NCBI GenBank assembly: GCA_964036045.1
Contig: OZ038390.1
Location: 34,654,319 to 34,718,318 of the forward strand
Origin: Eutreptiella sp. 'Long Island Sound 2002'
Lineage: Eukaryota; Euglenozoa; Euglenophyceae; Eutreptiales; Eutreptiaceae
Direction: 5' to 3'
Length of the DNA: 64,000 nucleotides
Made by a program: the position numbers and the translations under genes. Under the pieces are notes generated by a model, which worked only from the letters and a program-made list of their open reading frames with translations, was not told where the DNA came from and made no database searches. Below are positions 40,562 to 49,149 of the stretch, in pieces (position 1 is the first letter of the stretch; each line of letters opens with the position of its first letter).

Positions 40562-41093
40562 TGTAAGTGCTGCTAGCCCCATCTGCTCAGATTTTCAGAC
40601 ATTCTGCCCAGATTGGCTACATTTTGGTCATTTTCTTTGCTTCGGCGGAATCGCCGCCTCGCAGCTCAGTCTCAGGATATATCCTATATATTTCTGAGAT
40701 GCCGGATTTGGTTCCGCGGTCCATTCCCCGTAAATCCGCCGCGTTCCGCTATTTTAGCTGGAATCGCCATTTGCCGCTGACGCGCGCTCGCGGGCCAGAT
40801 CGGCCAAACATTTTTACATAATTGGATTATTTAAATCTTTTCAGACAGTTTTGGACACTCAGATGTATTTAGAATAATCCGCATCAATTTTCTTCATAGA
40901 CTGGGATTTTCTGCCGGATAACAATCAGCATGGACCTTGCTTCTGTTGTCGCTGCTCTCGCCTCCGTTGGTGTTCGAGTATCCGGTTCTACCCCCAATAA
41001 CAACGTCCAGGGAGACTCCTCGCGTGCCTGCCCCACTGGTCTTGCCGGCCCCGAGCCCTCCGGCACCATCAACGACCCAGGGCAGCACTTTCA
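40562..41093 (+). repeat. 5' LTR of element B (532 bp)
   Basis: TGTAAGTGC...CACTTTCA, matched by 50828-51359 at offset 10266. It contains the putative promoter and, unusually, the gag ATG at 40930, so about 55 Gag codons lie in the LTR. The LTR end is fixed by the CA immediately before the primer-binding site. Confidence 0.97.
40677..40693 (+). promoter_or_regulatory. TATA-like element in the B LTR
   Basis: ATATATCCTATATATTT lies 245 bp before the gag ATG in the otherwise mixed-composition LTR and is unchanged in the 3' LTR. It is a reasonable core-promoter candidate, but there is no transcript evidence. Confidence 0.45.
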
Positions 41094-43965
41094 TGGTAGC
41101 AGAGGCTACTTGAATGTTGTTCCTTTGGTGTCCCAACCACAGCTAGCTCCCCAGTACGGCCCCGTAGACTCCGCCGCTCCTGGAGACGTAACAATTACGC
41201 TGCCGTGGTGCTGTGCGAACGAGGCCTTGAGAGGAATGCCTTGCGCAAGCCCAAGCTGCCCAAGAAGGGCACAAATCAGCAGCTGTGGAGGCCCAGATTA
41301 CCATCAAGATCCCAGTCGAAATTGGCCATCAAGCAGCTGGAATCTCCCAGCCTACGCTGATGGCAACGCTCCGGTGGAGCTTACGGACCTGGCAGGTACT
41401 AATACTCCTTACCAATGTCCACATTTTGAGACCATCGACGCCGACATTGACGACATTGAGATGGGTGGTCCAGGTGAGGTACCTACCTATAATCGACCAG
41501 CCAATTGGGCACAATGGGACGACCATTTGTCTTCAGAAGTGACCCGTAACCTTGAGGCGCTTGAGGCCCTTTGTCTATTAGCCACGTCTAAGCTGATAGG
41601 ACAAGAAAGAATCGCCTCTGATTTTTTACTCGAATATTTTTTCCTCCTTCAAGAAGAAATTAATACCAGGATGTGGTGGCGTTCTCAAGAAGATGACTCT
41701 TTTGCCATTTTTTTGCAGATCTGGGAGGCAAGTCCCTTTCCGAAGGAGAAGACCAAGGCACCTGTTGCCGGGCCCTCCGCCCCTCATCCCTCTGTTTCCA
41801 TCCGCGACGATCTAGCCGCCGCGGTTGAGGAAGGAATTTTAGAGGCAGCCAGGCAGGCAAGTCTGGAAATTAGGGCTGAAGGAGCTCCCCAAGTGGACTC
41901 CTGGCTGCGAACCACTGAGATTAGCGGTCCGACAGCCTGCTCAGGCCCTTCAGGACACGGTATGTACTGTCCTGCCGACTGCTCTTGCAGATTCCAGCGA
42001 GACTCTGAGCTCCAATTGCTCAAAGATCAAATGCAACTCATCATTCAAACGCTGGGAATTAAAGATCTTTTCAAGACACACATGAGGTCTGAGGGTGCAT
42101 CATCGGTGGAACAAACAACAGAACCGTCGGAGGAGGCGACAGAAAATTTTTCGATTGCTCCTTCGGTGGACTCTAAGACCACCGACGCAAGGATCAGCAG
42201 GACTAAGCTAAAGGAAAGGGTTACAATCTCTCGATCTCAGAGTAGGACGGCGAAGGCTAGGACTGAGGCTCATAATGCCAAGCGAACTGCCTCCCGTACT
42301 GCTCTTCCTGCTGCTGATTCCAATGCATTAGCCCAGATGTTGCTCGCCCAGACCCTCGCCGGAGCTGGTGTGGCTAATGATGCCGCCAAGGTGTCTGCCA
42401 TTACGGCCGATGTTGGGCTGGATTCACTTCTAAATCCTACTTCATTGCGACTTCGTCAGGTTGCCAAGCAACCGAAGTATAACGGGAACCCCAGACGTTG
42501 GCCTCAGTTCCAACGGGAATTTAAACTGTGGGTTAAGACTCAAAAACTCCAGGATGATCAGTTCCTGATGGCCCTCTTGGACTGCCTTGAGGGAGCGCCG
42601 GCCAATACTTGGCTCAGGACCCCGAGTGATCGTGAGGATTCAAGTTCCCCCCTTACCTTTGATGAGGTGTGGGAACAGTTGGAGGTACGTGGATCCCGGC
42701 TGCCAGAGGACCATTACCACCAGATGTTGAAGAATTTTCCTTCATTCTCGCGATTAATCTTGCACGAAGTGCAAGACAAGAGACAGCGCTTCTGGAATCT
42801 AGTGGAAGAATCTGAACATTCAGGCGAAAAATTTTCTAGTGCCGAGCTGAAAAATCTGATTTTTGACAAGATCCCCTCAGAAACCGCCGCCACCCTTCGG
42901 AATAAACAGTCCGAAGAAAAGGTCAAGACCTGGTGGGCGGAGGTCGATGGCTTCGATGCCTCGGCCAACAGGTTTTCCGTCAGGGAATCACTTCAAAAGT
43001 GTTCCCCCACGTCGTTTACCAAGGTGAAATTCACTGAAAACACGTGGAAAATCAAGTTTAATGAACACGAGGATCGGGACTTGTTTGTCCAAGTCCTCAA
43101 CAGGGGAGTAAGTTTCCATGGCCATCGCCTGAAGGCCAAGAACTGGGTGTTTTCGTTCACCCCGCAGGAACTGTGGGAAGAGGTTGAGCGGCTCGCTGAC
43201 GCCGCCAATCAAAATTTCCATGAGGGTCTTGGGGGAAACAAGAATACCCAGCAAAACACCCAAAATGGGGCCCAAAAGGGCAACAAAAAGGTGAATGACA
43301 CCCGGAATGTTCAGGATCACTGTAGTATCTGTCTTCTTTTAGGTTCTACGAACCGAGCTAAGTCGCATTCCACTGGTAATCACCGATGGTCTCCTTACGA
43401 TCACAAGGTGATTGGTGAAAAAATCAGTAATCCTCAGAATTCAGACAGGAATGACAGACAGGTGCATGGTGGAAAGGGGGGAAAGGGTAATCCGACCCCC
43501 TCCGGTGGAAACAAAAATACTGGAGGTCCTGGCGGGTCCCAAGGCAAAGGAAATCGGACTCCATCCGGCTCCGGTGGGCAGCCAAACGGCCAGACAAGTC
43601 CCAATGGCAACGCCGGAGGCGGAAATCGAAATCCAGGCCAAACCCCTCAATCCGGTACAAACAAAGGAAATGCTCCAGGATCACAGGGTAAAGGTAAGGG
43701 AAATCCTTCAGGAACCCCTTTCTCTGGTAAGGGCAGAGGGCGTGGCGACGGTGGAGGTCCATCATCCGGCGGCCGTGGCCGTGGACGTGGAAAGGGCAAC
43801 CATCGTGTGGATCAGGTCTCAGGTGCAGACCAGGTGTCCGATGCGGATCGAGATTATGTCGAAAATGCCCTGAATCCAGCAGATGATCCGTTCCAAGATG
43901 AGTGGATCGACGAATCAGGCTGTGTTCACAATGTTAACGCAGTCACTGGAGGTCAGAACGCCTAG
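40930..43965 (+). CDS. gag: Gag of element B, 1011 aa
   Basis: Starts with ATG 40930 (MDLASVVAALASVGVRVSG) inside the LTR, the first ATG after the likely transcription start, in frame through the primer site. The N-terminal 400 residues are not recognisable. A basic segment follows, then a capsid domain from about 42460: KQPKYNGNPRRWPQFQREF, ANTWLRTPSD, WEQLEVRGSRLPEDHY. Near 43318-43390 a C-x2-C with two later His (HCSICLLLGSTNRAKSHSTG) may be a zinc knuckle. The C-terminus is Gly/Asn/Pro-rich with RGRGRGKG motifs suited to RNA binding. TAG 43963-43965 ends it, and the frame continues into Pol. Confidence 0.9.
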   Translation: MDLASVVAALASVGVRVSGSTPNNNVQGDSSRACPTGLAGPEPSGTINDPGQHFHGSRGYLNVVPLVSQPQLAPQYGPVDSAAPGDVTITLPWCCANEALRGMPCASPSCPRRAQISSCGGPDYHQDPSRNWPSSSWNLPAYADGNAPVELTDLAGTNTPYQCPHFETIDADIDDIEMGGPGEVPTYNRPANWAQWDDHLSSEVTRNLEALEALCLLATSKLIGQERIASDFLLEYFFLLQEEINTRMWWRSQEDDSFAIFLQIWEASPFPKEKTKAPVAGPSAPHPSVSIRDDLAAAVEEGILEAARQASLEIRAEGAPQVDSWLRTTEISGPTACSGPSGHGMYCPADCSCRFQRDSELQLLKDQMQLIIQTLGIKDLFKTHMRSEGASSVEQTTEPSEEATENFSIAPSVDSKTTDARISRTKLKERVTISRSQSRTAKARTEAHNAKRTASRTALPAADSNALAQMLLAQTLAGAGVANDAAKVSAITADVGLDSLLNPTSLRLRQVAKQPKYNGNPRRWPQFQREFKLWVKTQKLQDDQFLMALLDCLEGAPANTWLRTPSDREDSSSPLTFDEVWEQLEVRGSRLPEDHYHQMLKNFPSFSRLILHEVQDKRQRFWNLVEESEHSGEKFSSAELKNLIFDKIPSETAATLRNKQSEEKVKTWWAEVDGFDASANRFSVRESLQKCSPTSFTKVKFTENTWKIKFNEHEDRDLFVQVLNRGVSFHGHRLKAKNWVFSFTPQELWEEVERLADAANQNFHEGLGGNKNTQQNTQNGAQKGNKKVNDTRNVQDHCSICLLLGSTNRAKSHSTGNHRWSPYDHKVIGEKISNPQNSDRNDRQVHGGKGGKGNPTPSGGNKNTGGPGGSQGKGNRTPSGSGGQPNGQTSPNGNAGGGNRNPGQTPQSGTNKGNAPGSQGKGKGNPSGTPFSGKGRGRGDGGGPSSGGRGRGRGKGNHRVDQVSGADQVSDADRDYVENALNPADDPFQDEWIDESGCVHNVNAVTGGQNA
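41094..41105 (+). other. Primer-binding site of element B, initiator tRNA-Met type
   Basis: TGGTAGCAGAGG directly follows the LTR's terminal CA. It is complementary to the last 12 nt of animal-type initiator tRNA-Met (ending CCUCUGCUACCA, from memory). It is read through as part of gag (codons for Phe-His-Gly-Ser-Arg-Gly). Confidence 0.85.
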
Positions 43966-44000
43966 GGGAGCCACGAAAATCGCCCCTCCCCAGGCGATTT
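43963..44000 (+). promoter_or_regulatory. Putative readthrough signal at the B gag-pol junction
   Basis: TAG (43963-43965) is followed by GGGG and, after an 11-nt spacer, by a perfect 8-bp stem AAATCGCC (43977-43984) and GGCGATTT (43993-44000) with an 8-nt loop CCTCCCCA. Gag and Pol are in one frame. A UAG-G context with a stable structure a few bases downstream resembles the gammaretroviral readthrough arrangement. Loop CTCCCC could also pair with GGGGAG at the stop. Confidence 0.6.
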
Positions 44001-46452
44001 CAGGCATGATCCCCAGATTCCTGATCGACCATTACTTGATGTAGGGTCGCTTGTCTCCTCTCCCCTGGATCCGGCAGCGGATCCTTCTGTTGTAGTGGAC
44101 GAGGTTGGTGTACAGTCCAAGCACAGGGCCCGTCAGTTTGTCACAAAGCTGTGGGTCTCTGATTGCAAGGGAAATTTCCATCTCGCCACTTGTTTGTGTG
44201 ACAATGGATCAGAGGTAAATCTCCAATCCAACTCATTCTTACCCGACGACTGCGTGTTTGAGTCGCCTCATCCTGTTACCCTCGAGGGAGTTTCTGGACA
44301 TTCTCTCGCAGGTGGGCAACGCGGTTGTTATATATCAACTCATTTGGTCGCTCAAGACCTTTGGGAAGAGCAAAATGTGGAAGAAGTTGTCCTTAAGGAT
44401 GACTACTTCTATCGTGCCGACATAAAGTATGACCTTTATTTGGGCCATCCTTGGCTTCGCAAGAACAGGGTAGCGCCCGTAGGTCATCGTCGTTGTTTTT
44501 TGCTGGAGTCAGGTCCCTTGGAGCGTCCTGAATTTCGTTTTTTGCACGCAGGGTTTAAAAGTGCAGAAGAATTTTTGAAGCAAAAGGTGACACCAAAATT
44601 TGGTGAAGATGTCACCATTGCAGAGGTGAATGGGAGTGCCGATTACTCCCAAGAGTTAGAATGTCTTCGTAGGGACTCCCAGCCACGACGCCCTTCGCGC
44701 TGGCACTCTTCATCCTACAGAGTTGTCGACAAATGGCGCGATGCAATTTGTGAATATTTTCTTGAACACCATTCCTTTTGGCCACAGTATGATGCCTTTG
44801 CTAACCGTAAGAACAAGCGCTTTGACAAGCACTTTAGCGACGCTTGGACCCATAAATGGGACAAGAAGTTGTGGATTAATCCTCCGTTTCACTTAATCCA
44901 GCAGGTCATCCACAAAATCAAGCAAGATAAAACCCAGGCAATTTTAGTTGTGCCCTTGTGGGATGACAAGCCTTGGTTTCAGGAATTACAAGACATTTGT
45001 GTAGATTACATCGAACTTCCCAGGAAGATTAAGCTGTATGCCAGGGACGACACAGGTCCCCTGCCACAGCGGTCCTGGAGTTCGCTTGCATTCCTGGTGG
45101 ATGGAAAGCTTTCTGACTCTAATTCTGCTGATTCTGGTACTGATTCCTGTGTTGGGTCTGAATCTGAGGTTGAGCGTGGTACTGATGATGAATCTATTTT
45201 TTCTGATTTTTGTCTGTCAGATACCCAAGGTGATCCAACGTCCAATGGATCCGCCTCGTCTCCCTCTTCCCCAATACGATCGACATCGAAAAGAATCTTC
45301 AGTGCACGGGCGAAGAAAAATCTTAAATCGCGCCGCAAATTCAGAGTTTTTTATGAAAAACCCCCTGTGGAAGCTTTCATGGATCCTTTCGAGGAGCTGG
45401 ATCACGAGGAGAATCTCTGGGATTTCGACACACGACCCACCTATCTTCAAGAGGCAGTTGATACGGACCTGTTTAGGGACATCCGTAAGAAGATTCTTCC
45501 TGCCAAAGCCGAAGAAGTCGCCAAAGTTTTTTCGACAGTAATTCCTGGCGATCAGGTGGACACTGAATTGTGTTCCAAGTCAAGAGAAAAGATTTTTGAG
45601 GAACGGAAGGACACAACCCTCTCAGGGAAGTTGATCAAAGACCCCCCTGTCCGTGGACAGTTCGGTGAAGCCTTCATCGAGCTTCGTGAAGGTTACAAGG
45701 CGAAGAAACAGCGCCCTTATGAGAACCATGGACATAAACATGAGATCCTCAGAAAAATCATCGAGAGAAATCTCAGGGAATTTGGTTGGCTTGAGGGTTG
45801 TATGACCAGCGAATGGTGCTGTGCACCCTTCACAGTCCCGAAGCCACCGCCTGCAGACCAGAACACTATTGATGGTTGGCGAATGGTGGTTGATTTTCGC
45901 AATCTCAACGCCGAAACCAAGGCGGATTCACACCCCCTGCCTCTCATTGAGGAGGAAATCGCCAAGAGGGCAAGAGGTCGTTTGTTTTCTGTGCTGGATC
46001 TCCGTCACGGCTTTCACCAAATGCCGTTGAGGAAGGACAGCCGACCTCTCACCTGTATGTGCACGCCATGTGGCCCAGTCCAATGGACGGTCATGCCCAT
46101 GGGCCTGAAGAATGCCCCTTCGTTTTTTCAAAGAATGATTGAAGATGTGCTTTTTTCAGCTCATCCTGAGCTTCGTGCCTTCGTGAGCGTGTACATAGAT
46201 GACATAATCATCGCGACGGAAGGGGAGGGACTGACCGAAGCCGAGCTGCTGGCCCTACATGAAAAGCAGCTGAACCAGGTTTTGGACATTCTGGATGCTA
46301 ATCAGCTGATTTGTGGGCCAAAGAAGGGAAAATTATTTTTAAAATCAGTCGAATTTTGTGGTTCTCTCCTTGAGAATGGCACCCGACGACCCAGTCCAGG
46401 TAAGCTCGTCGCTATTCAGAAGTGGAAGCGCCCTGAGACGATCACGGAGTGA
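43966..46452 (+). CDS. pol: Pol of element B, part 1: protease, Dam-like domain, reverse transcriptase
   Basis: In frame with gag after the UAG. Protease at about 44140-44480: ATCLCDNGSEVNLQSNSFL, where D-N-G-S replaces the usual D-[ST]-G-[AS], and DLYLGHPWL. A Dam-type methyltransferase-like domain follows at about 44715-45110: PQYDAFANRKNKRFDKHF, LWINPPFHLIQQVIHKIK (WINPPF at 44872-44889) and AILVVPLWDDKPWFQEL. After an acidic Ser-rich linker comes RT: CAPFTVPKPP, WRMVVDFRNLNAET, FSVLDLRHGFHQMPL, VQWTVMPMGLKNAPSFFQ and YIDDIIIATEG (YIDD at 46192-46203). TGA 46450-46452 interrupts the connection motif TITE-RGFLGCCNFY, where a Leu codon is usual. The frame resumes at once. Confidence 0.9.
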   Translation, partial: GSHENRPSPGDFRHDPQIPDRPLLDVGSLVSSPLDPAADPSVVVDEVGVQSKHRARQFVTKLWVSDCKGNFHLATCLCDNGSEVNLQSNSFLPDDCVFESPHPVTLEGVSGHSLAGGQRGCYISTHLVAQDLWEEQNVEEVVLKDDYFYRADIKYDLYLGHPWLRKNRVAPVGHRRCFLLESGPLERPEFRFLHAGFKSAEEFLKQKVTPKFGEDVTIAEVNGSADYSQELECLRRDSQPRRPSRWHSSSYRVVDKWRDAICEYFLEHHSFWPQYDAFANRKNKRFDKHFSDAWTHKWDKKLWINPPFHLIQQVIHKIKQDKTQAILVVPLWDDKPWFQELQDICVDYIELPRKIKLYARDDTGPLPQRSWSSLAFLVDGKLSDSNSADSGTDSCVGSESEVERGTDDESIFSDFCLSDTQGDPTSNGSASSPSSPIRSTSKRIFSARAKKNLKSRRKFRVFYEKPPVEAFMDPFEELDHEENLWDFDTRPTYLQEAVDTDLFRDIRKKILPAKAEEVAKVFSTVIPGDQVDTELCSKSREKIFEERKDTTLSGKLIKDPPVRGQFGEAFIELREGYKAKKQRPYENHGHKHEILRKIIERNLREFGWLEGCMTSEWCCAPFTVPKPPPADQNTIDGWRMVVDFRNLNAETKADSHPLPLIEEEIAKRARGRLFSVLDLRHGFHQMPLRKDSRPLTCMCTPCGPVQWTVMPMGLKNAPSFFQRMIEDVLFSAHPELRAFVSVYIDDIIIATEGEGLTEAELLALHEKQLNQVLDILDANQLICGPKKGKLFLKSVEFCGSLLENGTRRPSPGKLVAIQKWKRPETITE

Positions 46453-47331
46453 AGAGGATTCCTGGGTTGTTGCAATTTTTACCACACTTTTGTGCCGAAT
46501 TATGCCAAATTTGCTGCCCCCCTCACTGAATTATTGAAGGTAGGGAGAGATGCGGGCAAGGCAGGTTCAAAGGTTCGTGTCAAGTGGACTGGCGAGTGCG
46601 AGGAGGCCTTCCATCACTTGAAGGCGGCCCTCTGCGAAGTCGCCACGTTGCATGTGCCCCAATTCGACCGACCCTTCTACATTAGAACCGACGCTTCTAG
46701 GTACGCGATCGGAGCTGTCCTTGAACAGGTTGATGAAGCCACCGGCGATCATTACCCTCTTGCATTTTGGTCTCGGAAGCTAGCCCCACGCCAAATGCAA
46801 TGGTCGCCGCGTGAGCAAGAAACGTATGCCATAATTTGCGCTCTAAAAAAGTACCAATCGTGGGTTGGCACCAATCGAGTCGAGGTCCTGACGGATCATC
46901 GATCTCTGGAGTATTGGGCCACCGAACACATTGATACTGTCGCGAGCCCAGCTGGTCGACGGGCCAGATGGCACGAATTTCTCTCTCTGTTTGACCTCCA
47001 TGTGTCGTATTTGCCTGGAAAACACAACACGGTAGCGGATGCTCTGAGCCGATGGGCTTACCCCGCCTCAGAGGGGCTGCAAAGTACCAACATCCATGGT
47101 ACGGAGCAGGACCGCCATGTCATCATCGAATGGGATCAGGAAGAAAAAAAGCTCATTCGACGTGCATGCATGCAATGCGCTGTTAAACAGCACGCATTAC
47201 CGTGCCATGACATCACGGCCATCTCAGATCCGGCGGATGCTCATGAGATCTGCACCAAAACACTGAAAGTCGTGGAAAAAGTCACCGATCCCTCCTCAGG
47301 GAGTGTGAAACGGTTTGACTATACCCGATGA
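46453..47331 (+). CDS. pol: Pol of element B, part 2: RT connection and RNase H
   Basis: Same frame as part 1. Starts RGFLGCCNFYHTFVPNYAKF, then RNase H: FYIRTDASRYAIGAVLEQ (D), WSPREQETYAIICALKK (E), VEVLTDHRSLEYW (D) and GKHNTVADALSRW (D). A Cys/His-containing stretch follows. It ends at TGA 47329-47331 after FDYTR; the next codons continue in frame into the integrase, so this is a second nonsense or recoded codon and not the natural end of Pol. Length and motif order are normal for a gypsy RNase H. Confidence 0.88.
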   Translation, partial: RGFLGCCNFYHTFVPNYAKFAAPLTELLKVGRDAGKAGSKVRVKWTGECEEAFHHLKAALCEVATLHVPQFDRPFYIRTDASRYAIGAVLEQVDEATGDHYPLAFWSRKLAPRQMQWSPREQETYAIICALKKYQSWVGTNRVEVLTDHRSLEYWATEHIDTVASPAGRRARWHEFLSLFDLHVSYLPGKHNTVADALSRWAYPASEGLQSTNIHGTEQDRHVIIEWDQEEKKLIRRACMQCAVKQHALPCHDITAISDPADAHEICTKTLKVVEKVTDPSSGSVKRFDYTR

Positions 47332-49149
47332 GTAAGTCGATTTCGGTTGATCCAGGGCATTAAGCGTCGAGATCCGGCCAAAACTCCACCCCTGCCTAAA
47401 GATTCCCTTATCATCCGTGACTGGACGTCCGATTACCTGCAGGATCCCATGTTTAAAGAGGTCTTTGGAAATCTCAAATCCAAAGATGCTCACAGGGATG
47501 GGATTTTTTCTGAGTACTCGTTGGATGGGGGGAAGCTGTGGATGGAGGGTAAATTGTGTGTGCCAGACGTCCTGGCCCCCCGAGTGTTAAACTGGTGGCA
47601 TAAATGGGAGTCCCCCCACGCACATGGCCGTCGACTGTGGTCGATGATTAAACATAGGTTGTTTGGCTCACGGCTATATACTCACTGCATGAAAGTAGCC
47701 GCCGGATGTGCCCAATGTGCTGTCTCGACGCCCCCCAGCGCGAAGAAGCACGGCCATCTGAGGCCACATCCTATTCCGGAGCGCCTCTTTAACAGAGTCA
47801 CCAGTGATTTCTTCTATCTCGGTGAACTCGATGACGAAGAGTGCCATTGGACTAATAAAAAAGTCAATGGTGTGCTCCTTATTCAGTGCCGTCATTCCGG
47901 CTACATTCAAGTGTTGCCTTGCAACATTGAGTCGATGACTGGCAAGGCTGCCGCCAAATGGTGCGCGCAGACCTGGATGGGAGGTTGGGACGTCCCATCC
48001 GAGGTGGTGACGGATTCAGGCAAAGAGTACACCTCCGAATGGTGGAGAGAATTATGTGCTCGCCTTGGAATCCACCACCTGCGATGTGAAATCCACTCGC
48101 ATCGAGCGCTGCCTGGTGAAAGAGCCGGCCGCTCAATTATAAATATGCTTCGTAAGGAGCTCGCGAGTGAAAAGGATTTCCATTGGATGGAAGTTCTCTT
48201 CGCATTGCTTCGCCGTTACCACAACACGCCTTTGTATCATGGCCTTTCTCCAAATGAAATTGTCTTTGGACGAAAGAAGTGTTGGTGGAACATGCCGTTG
48301 AATAATCCTCGCCCCTGTAAAGATGCTTCCTTGTTTTTGGACGACGTCCAACGAGCAGATAAAACTGTCTCGAAATTAATCGAGAAGCATCAAGCTGACT
48401 GGCTTTGGGTTCAAAATCAAGGTCGAAAAAAACCCCAAAATTTTGAAGTCGATGATCGAGTTTGGCTTCGAAAATCCGAAACCACCCTGGACGGAGATAA
48501 CAAGCTTCTTCCCTTGTGGGAGGGGCCATTCGCTGTTACAGCGCGTCTTGGTGAGAACAGGTGGAGGATTCGTGTGGATGTCAGCAGGGAAATTGACGTT
48601 TCGGGCGATCGCCTCAAGAGAGAGATCCCCTCCCCCAAGGATCGGGTTAAACCCCTTTTTTGGACTGCGAAACATTTGTCTGATCGGGTCTTCGAAGGGG
48701 GAAAGTACGAACTCAAGAGGATTGTTGAAGCAAGACGTAACGCCAAGGGCGAATGGGAATTTCTGTGTGAGTGGAGGGGCTTTGATTCCAGTCACAACAA
48801 CTGGGAACCAGCCCAATCTTTTGTCCATGGATACACCAAGGGGTTCATCGACTTCCTGAAGAAGCACCCCGAGATTGGAGTACTCCTGACAGACTGTCTG
48901 TCGAAACCAGACAGACAAGTGGAGAGCGACGGAAAACGACCTGTGGTGAATCGAGATCCAGCCTTTTACGGCCCTCAGCAGCCACATTCCAGGGCTGATC
49001 CGTCGAGCCCCCCTCCTGCGGTCAGGCCAGCCCAGGAGCCAAATGAGGACCAAGCTTCGAGTTCGGCCGCTGATTTGCAGCGCCCAAGCCGTACGAGGGC
49101 CAGGCCAGACAGGTTGGTGGTCACATGTATTCGTGCTTGGCCGAATTGA
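47332..49149 (+). CDS. pol: Pol of element B, part 3: integrase with chromodomain
   Basis: Same frame as parts 1 and 2. The zinc-binding domain WWHKWESPHAHG...HCMKVAAGCAQC gives H-H-C-C. Catalytic core: VTSDFFYLGELDDEECHW (D), EVVTDSGKEYTSEWW (D) and HRALPGERAGRSI (E). The tail DRVWLRKSETTLDGDNKLLP and WEGPFAVTARLG is the SH3-like GPF/Y-type region. Chromodomain at about 48700-48870: YELKRIVEARRNAKGEWEF, CEWRGFDSSHNNWEP and FVHGYTKGFIDFLKKH. It ends at TGA 49147-49149 after a Pro/Ser-rich tail. All catalytic residues are present, so only the two upstream TGA codons appear to disable the protein. Confidence 0.9.
   Translation, partial: VSRFRLIQGIKRRDPAKTPPLPKDSLIIRDWTSDYLQDPMFKEVFGNLKSKDAHRDGIFSEYSLDGGKLWMEGKLCVPDVLAPRVLNWWHKWESPHAHGRRLWSMIKHRLFGSRLYTHCMKVAAGCAQCAVSTPPSAKKHGHLRPHPIPERLFNRVTSDFFYLGELDDEECHWTNKKVNGVLLIQCRHSGYIQVLPCNIESMTGKAAAKWCAQTWMGGWDVPSEVVTDSGKEYTSEWWRELCARLGIHHLRCEIHSHRALPGERAGRSIINMLRKELASEKDFHWMEVLFALLRRYHNTPLYHGLSPNEIVFGRKKCWWNMPLNNPRPCKDASLFLDDVQRADKTVSKLIEKHQADWLWVQNQGRKKPQNFEVDDRVWLRKSETTLDGDNKLLPLWEGPFAVTARLGENRWRIRVDVSREIDVSGDRLKREIPSPKDRVKPLFWTAKHLSDRVFEGGKYELKRIVEARRNAKGEWEFLCEWRGFDSSHNNWEPAQSFVHGYTKGFIDFLKKHPEIGVLLTDCLSKPDRQVESDGKRPVVNRDPAFYGPQQPHSRADPSSPPPAVRPAQEPNEDQASSSAADLQRPSRTRARPDRLVVTCIRAWPN

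Noticed and set aside
43965-43991. Pseudoknot pairing GGGGAG at the stop with CTCCCC in the hairpin loop
   Set aside because: Topologically possible, but the 5' strand overlaps the stop codon and would be melted by the ribosome at the decision point. Only the downstream hairpin is retained.
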